Assembly (NCBI GenBank): GCA_947585605.1
Contig: CANPXC010000006.1
Location: 1 to 32,101, forward strand
Reading direction: 5' to 3'
Length of the DNA stretch: 32,101 bases
DNA from: Candidatus Gastranaerophilales bacterium
Lineage (GTDB): Bacteria > Cyanobacteriota > Vampirovibrionia > Gastranaerophilales > Gastranaerophilaceae
Under the pieces are notes generated by a model that did no database searches, was not told where the DNA came from, and saw only the letters and a list, made by a program, of their open reading frames with translations. The translations under genes were made by a program, and so were the position numbers. Each line of letters opens with the position of its first letter. Position 1 is the stretch's first letter. Below, piece after piece: positions 28,451 through 32,101 of this stretch.

Positions 28451-31216
28451 ATGACTACAGGTATTTTTGCAAATTACGCTGACAGTAATCTATATTCGAA
28501 GTATAGTTCTGCAAATCAACAAACCGGTACACAGGCGGAAAATAAGAATAAAAATCTTCCGGTTGTTAACAAAAAGGAAAAATTTGTTAAAAAGGCAAAG
28601 GAGATTGCCCCGATAGTACTACCGCTTGTTGCAATTCCCGTAACTGCTCTTGTAACATATAAACTCTCAACAAAAAGCACGCAATCACTAAAAAAAGAAG
28701 TTTCCGCTTTGACCCAAAAGGTGGGAAGTTTGACCGATGAGTTATCAGTTTTAAAAGAATCAGGTGAAAAAGTTAAAAATACTGTTATACAGCAGGCAAA
28801 AGAAACAAGTAAAGCTGACGCAAAAATATGGTCAGTATTATTAACATTATCAGGCATGGCAGGAACATATCAAGCGGGGAAAATGAGTAATGAAGATAAA
28901 AATAATGTTGCTAAAGCCGCTTCAAACAGATTAAATAACATTGAAGAGAGAACAGGACAAGCGCTTAATAATGCAAGTGTTGCACTTCAGGGTGCCGGGC
29001 CTTTAACTGCAAAGTATACAACAACATACAATGGCATTACACTGCTTAGCAATAATACAACTCCTAAAGACACTAAAAAATACGAAACTGCAATTGAAAG
29101 TATTGAAAAAGCCGCTCCGACATATTTATATGAAAGACCGAAAGTTAACCCGATTAATAAAGAAAATCCGGTATTATGGTCTGTAACATCCGAATTTGCC
29201 CCAATGAAAGAAGGCGGGCTTGGAAGTGTTCCCGTTGATATACAATCTAATTTTGAAAAACTTGGAGTTAAAACTCCGACATTCTTACCAATGTATCAGG
29301 AAAGCGGTGTAGCTTCTTTGGTTGAAGAAAACGGAAACTATATTTATAAATACAATGATAACTACTTTGTATTAGATAATGCAGCCACATACAAGGTTGA
29401 TGCATATCAAGACGGAAAGACAAAAGAAGAAAACGTTGATATATTTGTTGTTAAAAAGTCGTTTACCAAAAAAGACATTAAAAATACTATTGCAAAAGAG
29501 TTAGAAGCCGGCAATAAAATCACTGAAGATAAAGCCAAACAAATAATACTTAGTGATAATACAGGTAAATATGATTATGTAAATAAACTAATTCTTGTTA
29601 AGAATGATCATTATTTCAACGGAAAAATATACTCAACGGGAGAAAAAACGGAAGAACCCGAAAAATTTGCATTCTTCTCAAAAGCTGTATATGAATTTGC
29701 GAAAATTAAAGAAGATAAAACAAGCGCTAAAGATTTAAAAATAAATAACAGTGAAGCATTTAATTCAATACCGCAAATGGACGGATTAATATTAAATGAT
29801 TGGCATGCTGCTCCGATTGCAGCTTTGGCAAGATACAAAGCTCCGCTGGAAAATGCTTTCGGACAATTATCAAACGAAGCTTCCGAAAAATTAAGAAATA
29901 TAAATATAATCACTATCGGCCACAACGCTATGTATCAAGGTTCAACAAATTCGAAAAATAATAACGAACAAAGATATCAGGTAACATCAAATATTTTAAA
30001 TACATTATTTGATAATTATGCCGATACAATATACACTCACGCAAAAACAAATGCTTATGAAAGAAATAAATCGGATGAAGGTCTTAAGAATTTAGATAAT
30101 ACTCTGATTATTAATCCTCAAAACGGAAATGAAAATCACACAAACCTTTTAAATATGGGAATTTGCTTAAGTAATTACTTCTGCCCGGTTAGTAAAAACT
30201 ATGCAAAAGAATTAATTTCTCCAAATCACAAGAATTTAGCAGGAGAATTACAATGGGCATTAACGCAGAAGGATAAATCTAAATCAATGGTCGGTATAAT
30301 AAACGGCAATGATTTTAAGAAACTTTCAATAGAAGGCAAAGCCAAAAATATTAAAGATACAACAGATTTAGACTACGAGCTTTACAAACAAAATTCCGAT
30401 ATTTCAGACGTAATGAAAGCCAGAAAAAAGAATAAAATAAATTTCTATAACAATTACATTGTGCCTCTTTCACAAAAAAACAGTGCGCCGGAAGGTGAAA
30501 TGACAGCATTTAAAGATATGACTTCTAATTTGGATTATATTGAACCAAATGAAGAAATAAAATTAACCCAATTACCGGCAGCAGAGCTGGAAGATACACC
30601 AATTATAGCTTCTGTCGGCAGACTTGTCAGCCAAAAGGGTATAAATATTATGGCAGACGCGATTGAAATGTTATACGAAAATTGGGAAACTGATTTCCCC
30701 AATAACGAAAAGAAACCTATATTCTACATTGCAGGTTCTGACGGCGAAGAAGGAAAACAAAGAAAATTTATATACGATTTAAAGAATGAAAAATTAGACA
30801 AAGAAGATTCAAAAAGAGTAATATTTGCTCACGGATTTGCACCGTTTGCGGCAATGGCTGCGGCGTCTGATTTTTTCTTACTTCCGAGTGTTTTTGAACC
30901 GTGCGGATTAACTCAAAGTGAAGCTTTTGCAGTAGGAACTCCGGTTATTGCGAGTGCTGTCGGCGGTATTATTGACACTGTTAACAGAAACAATAAATTC
31001 AACGGTGTTCTTACCGACAAGAATAAAAATCTTACTGCACAAGAGTTGTATGAAGCAATGAAAAAAGGCTTGAAAATATATTTTGAAGATAAAAACAAAT
31101 ATCAAAATATGGTAAAAGACTCTTTGACGGAAGATTTTAGCTGGTATATAAAAGGTAAAGACTGCCCGAGTGTTGATTATCTCAAGCTTGCCGGCATTGA
31201 TGTAAGTAAATATTAA
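28451..31216 (+). CDS. Glycogen/starch synthase-like GT5 enzyme with N-terminal membrane/coiled-coil extension
   Basis: VLWSVTSEFAPMKEGGLGSVPVDI (GlgA KxGGLG motif), LILNDWHAAPIAAL, ASVGRLVSQKGINIMADAIEML, FFLLPSVFEPCGLTQSEAFAVGTPVIASAVGGIIDTV. First ~240 residues are unrelated to GlgA and include hydrophobic segments near aa 52-70 and 126-140. Confidence 0.85.
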   Translation: MTTGIFANYADSNLYSKYSSANQQTGTQAENKNKNLPVVNKKEKFVKKAKEIAPIVLPLVAIPVTALVTYKLSTKSTQSLKKEVSALTQKVGSLTDELSVLKESGEKVKNTVIQQAKETSKADAKIWSVLLTLSGMAGTYQAGKMSNEDKNNVAKAASNRLNNIEERTGQALNNASVALQGAGPLTAKYTTTYNGITLLSNNTTPKDTKKYETAIESIEKAAPTYLYERPKVNPINKENPVLWSVTSEFAPMKEGGLGSVPVDIQSNFEKLGVKTPTFLPMYQESGVASLVEENGNYIYKYNDNYFVLDNAATYKVDAYQDGKTKEENVDIFVVKKSFTKKDIKNTIAKELEAGNKITEDKAKQIILSDNTGKYDYVNKLILVKNDHYFNGKIYSTGEKTEEPEKFAFFSKAVYEFAKIKEDKTSAKDLKINNSEAFNSIPQMDGLILNDWHAAPIAALARYKAPLENAFGQLSNEASEKLRNINIITIGHNAMYQGSTNSKNNNEQRYQVTSNILNTLFDNYADTIYTHAKTNAYERNKSDEGLKNLDNTLIINPQNGNENHTNLLNMGICLSNYFCPVSKNYAKELISPNHKNLAGELQWALTQKDKSKSMVGIINGNDFKKLSIEGKAKNIKDTTDLDYELYKQNSDISDVMKARKKNKINFYNNYIVPLSQKNSAPEGEMTAFKDMTSNLDYIEPNEEIKLTQLPAAELEDTPIIASVGRLVSQKGINIMADAIEMLYENWETDFPNNEKKPIFYIAGSDGEEGKQRKFIYDLKNEKLDKEDSKRVIFAHGFAPFAAMAAASDFFLLPSVFEPCGLTQSEAFAVGTPVIASAVGGIIDTVNRNNKFNGVLTDKNKNLTAQELYEAMKKGLKIYFEDKNKYQNMVKDSLTEDFSWYIKGKDCPSVDYLKLAGIDVSKY

Positions 31217-31257
31217 TATATTTATTAATTCTCAGTCATTGTGATAAAATTATTATC

Positions 31258-32101
31258 ATGAATTCAAGATACAAAGAACTGTCTGATAAAGCTTTCTTAC
31301 TTCATAAAAAAAATCACCTTAAAGAAGCTGAAGAACTGTATAATATTTTGCTGCAGATTAATCCCGAAGACGCAAATATTTTAAATTTGTACGGGTTATT
31401 GTGTATATCAAAAGGCGAAAGCGAGAAAGCTGTTTCATATTTGTCTAAAGCTGTTATATTAAATGAATCTGCTTATACATTATCAAATCTTGCAAAAGCT
31501 TATTCGGTGCAAAATGAATATGATAAAGCTGTCAGTCTGTATAAAAAAGCCGCAGAACTTAACCCTTCCTGCGATATTTATTATTCGCTGGGTATTGCAC
31601 TAAAACAGCAGCATAAGTATGATGAGGCTATAGAAGCGTATAAAACAGCCGTTGAATTAAATCCAAATCATTATTCATCCTTGTACAATTTGGCTTTGCT
31701 GTATAAAGATACGGGTAGAAATCAATCAGCTTTGGATACTGCTAATAAGGCATTTGAAATTAATAGTAATGACGAAGATATTTTAATTTTGATATCTTCT
31801 CTGCACGAATATTTTAAGGATTACGAGCAGTCAATAAAATATTTAGAAGCTGCTGTTAAAATTAATCCTAAACAATCTGTATATTTCTACAACTTAGCGG
31901 TATTAAATACAAAAATCGGGGATAAAGAAAAAGCAGCGCAGTACTATAAGGCTTCATTTAACCTTAAACCGTCGGAAAAAAATACGGCACTGGCTCTTGC
32001 ACATTTATACAGAGATATGTACATGAATGAGGAAAGCATTGAAGTTCTGAAAAAATACTTAGATACCACTCCCGATGATAATGAAGCTGTTTCATTACTT
32101 G
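31258..32101 (+). CDS. TPR-repeat protein, partial; runs off the right edge
   Basis: Manual translation from ATG 31258: MNSRYKELSDKAFLLHKKNHLKEAEELYNILLQINPEDANILNLYGLLCISKGESEKAVSYLSKAVILNESAYTLSNLAKAYSVQNEYDKAVSLYKKAAELNPS... Open to the window end and absent from the ORF track. Confidence 0.9.
   Translation, partial: MNSRYKELSDKAFLLHKKNHLKEAEELYNILLQINPEDANILNLYGLLCISKGESEKAVSYLSKAVILNESAYTLSNLAKAYSVQNEYDKAVSLYKKAAELNPSCDIYYSLGIALKQQHKYDEAIEAYKTAVELNPNHYSSLYNLALLYKDTGRNQSALDTANKAFEINSNDEDILILISSLHEYFKDYEQSIKYLEAAVKINPKQSVYFYNLAVLNTKIGDKEKAAQYYKASFNLKPSEKNTALALAHLYRDMYMNEESIEVLKKYLDTTPDDNEAVSLL

Noticed and set aside
28516-31105. Minus-strand ORFs at 28516-28857, 29611-29925, 30908-31105 and 30913-31098
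   Set aside because: Antisense to the GT5-like gene, with no supporting motifs.
1-32101. CRISPR arrays, tRNA/rRNA genes, transposons, prophage
   Set aside because: No regularly spaced direct repeats, cloverleaf-like intergenic sequences, transposase or phage genes were seen by eye. A tRNAscan-SE, CRISPRCasFinder or Infernal run would be needed to be certain.

Overview
The window is AT-rich (low GC) and densely packed with genes. It looks like chromosomal DNA from a double-membraned, non-photosynthetic relative of Cyanobacteria, Gastranaerophilales/Vampirovibrionia-like; this is inferred from protein character only, with no search run. Left part: the start of rpsE (missed by the ORF track), a murC-murB-ddl-ftsQ envelope/division cluster, a DAACS-family symporter, a small Cys-rich protein, pheT, and a large GT-C-like membrane protein. 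Middle: a CHASE2 class III cyclase followed directly by recG, GT39-like and GT2-like glycosyltransferases, a TolC-like protein, and a GlmS-like isomerase lacking the glutaminase domain. Right part: a divergent RelA/SpoT-like nucleotidyltransferase carrying a DTVSFTG N-terminal motif, a five-gene minus-strand envelope cluster (MsbA-like ABC transporter, UXS-like epimerase, beta-barrel protein, TPR protein, Tic20-like membrane protein), a glycogen/starch synthase-like enzyme with a ~240-aa membrane/coiled-coil N-terminal extension, and the start of a second TPR protein. I saw no CRISPR array, tRNA, rRNA, transposase or phage genes. The best candidates for something undescribed are the RelA/SpoT-like protein (21426-22877), the extended GT5 enzyme (28451-31216), the Cys-rich micro-protein (6136-6354), the Tic20-like protein (22879-23331), and the hairpin plus U-tract in front of rpsE.
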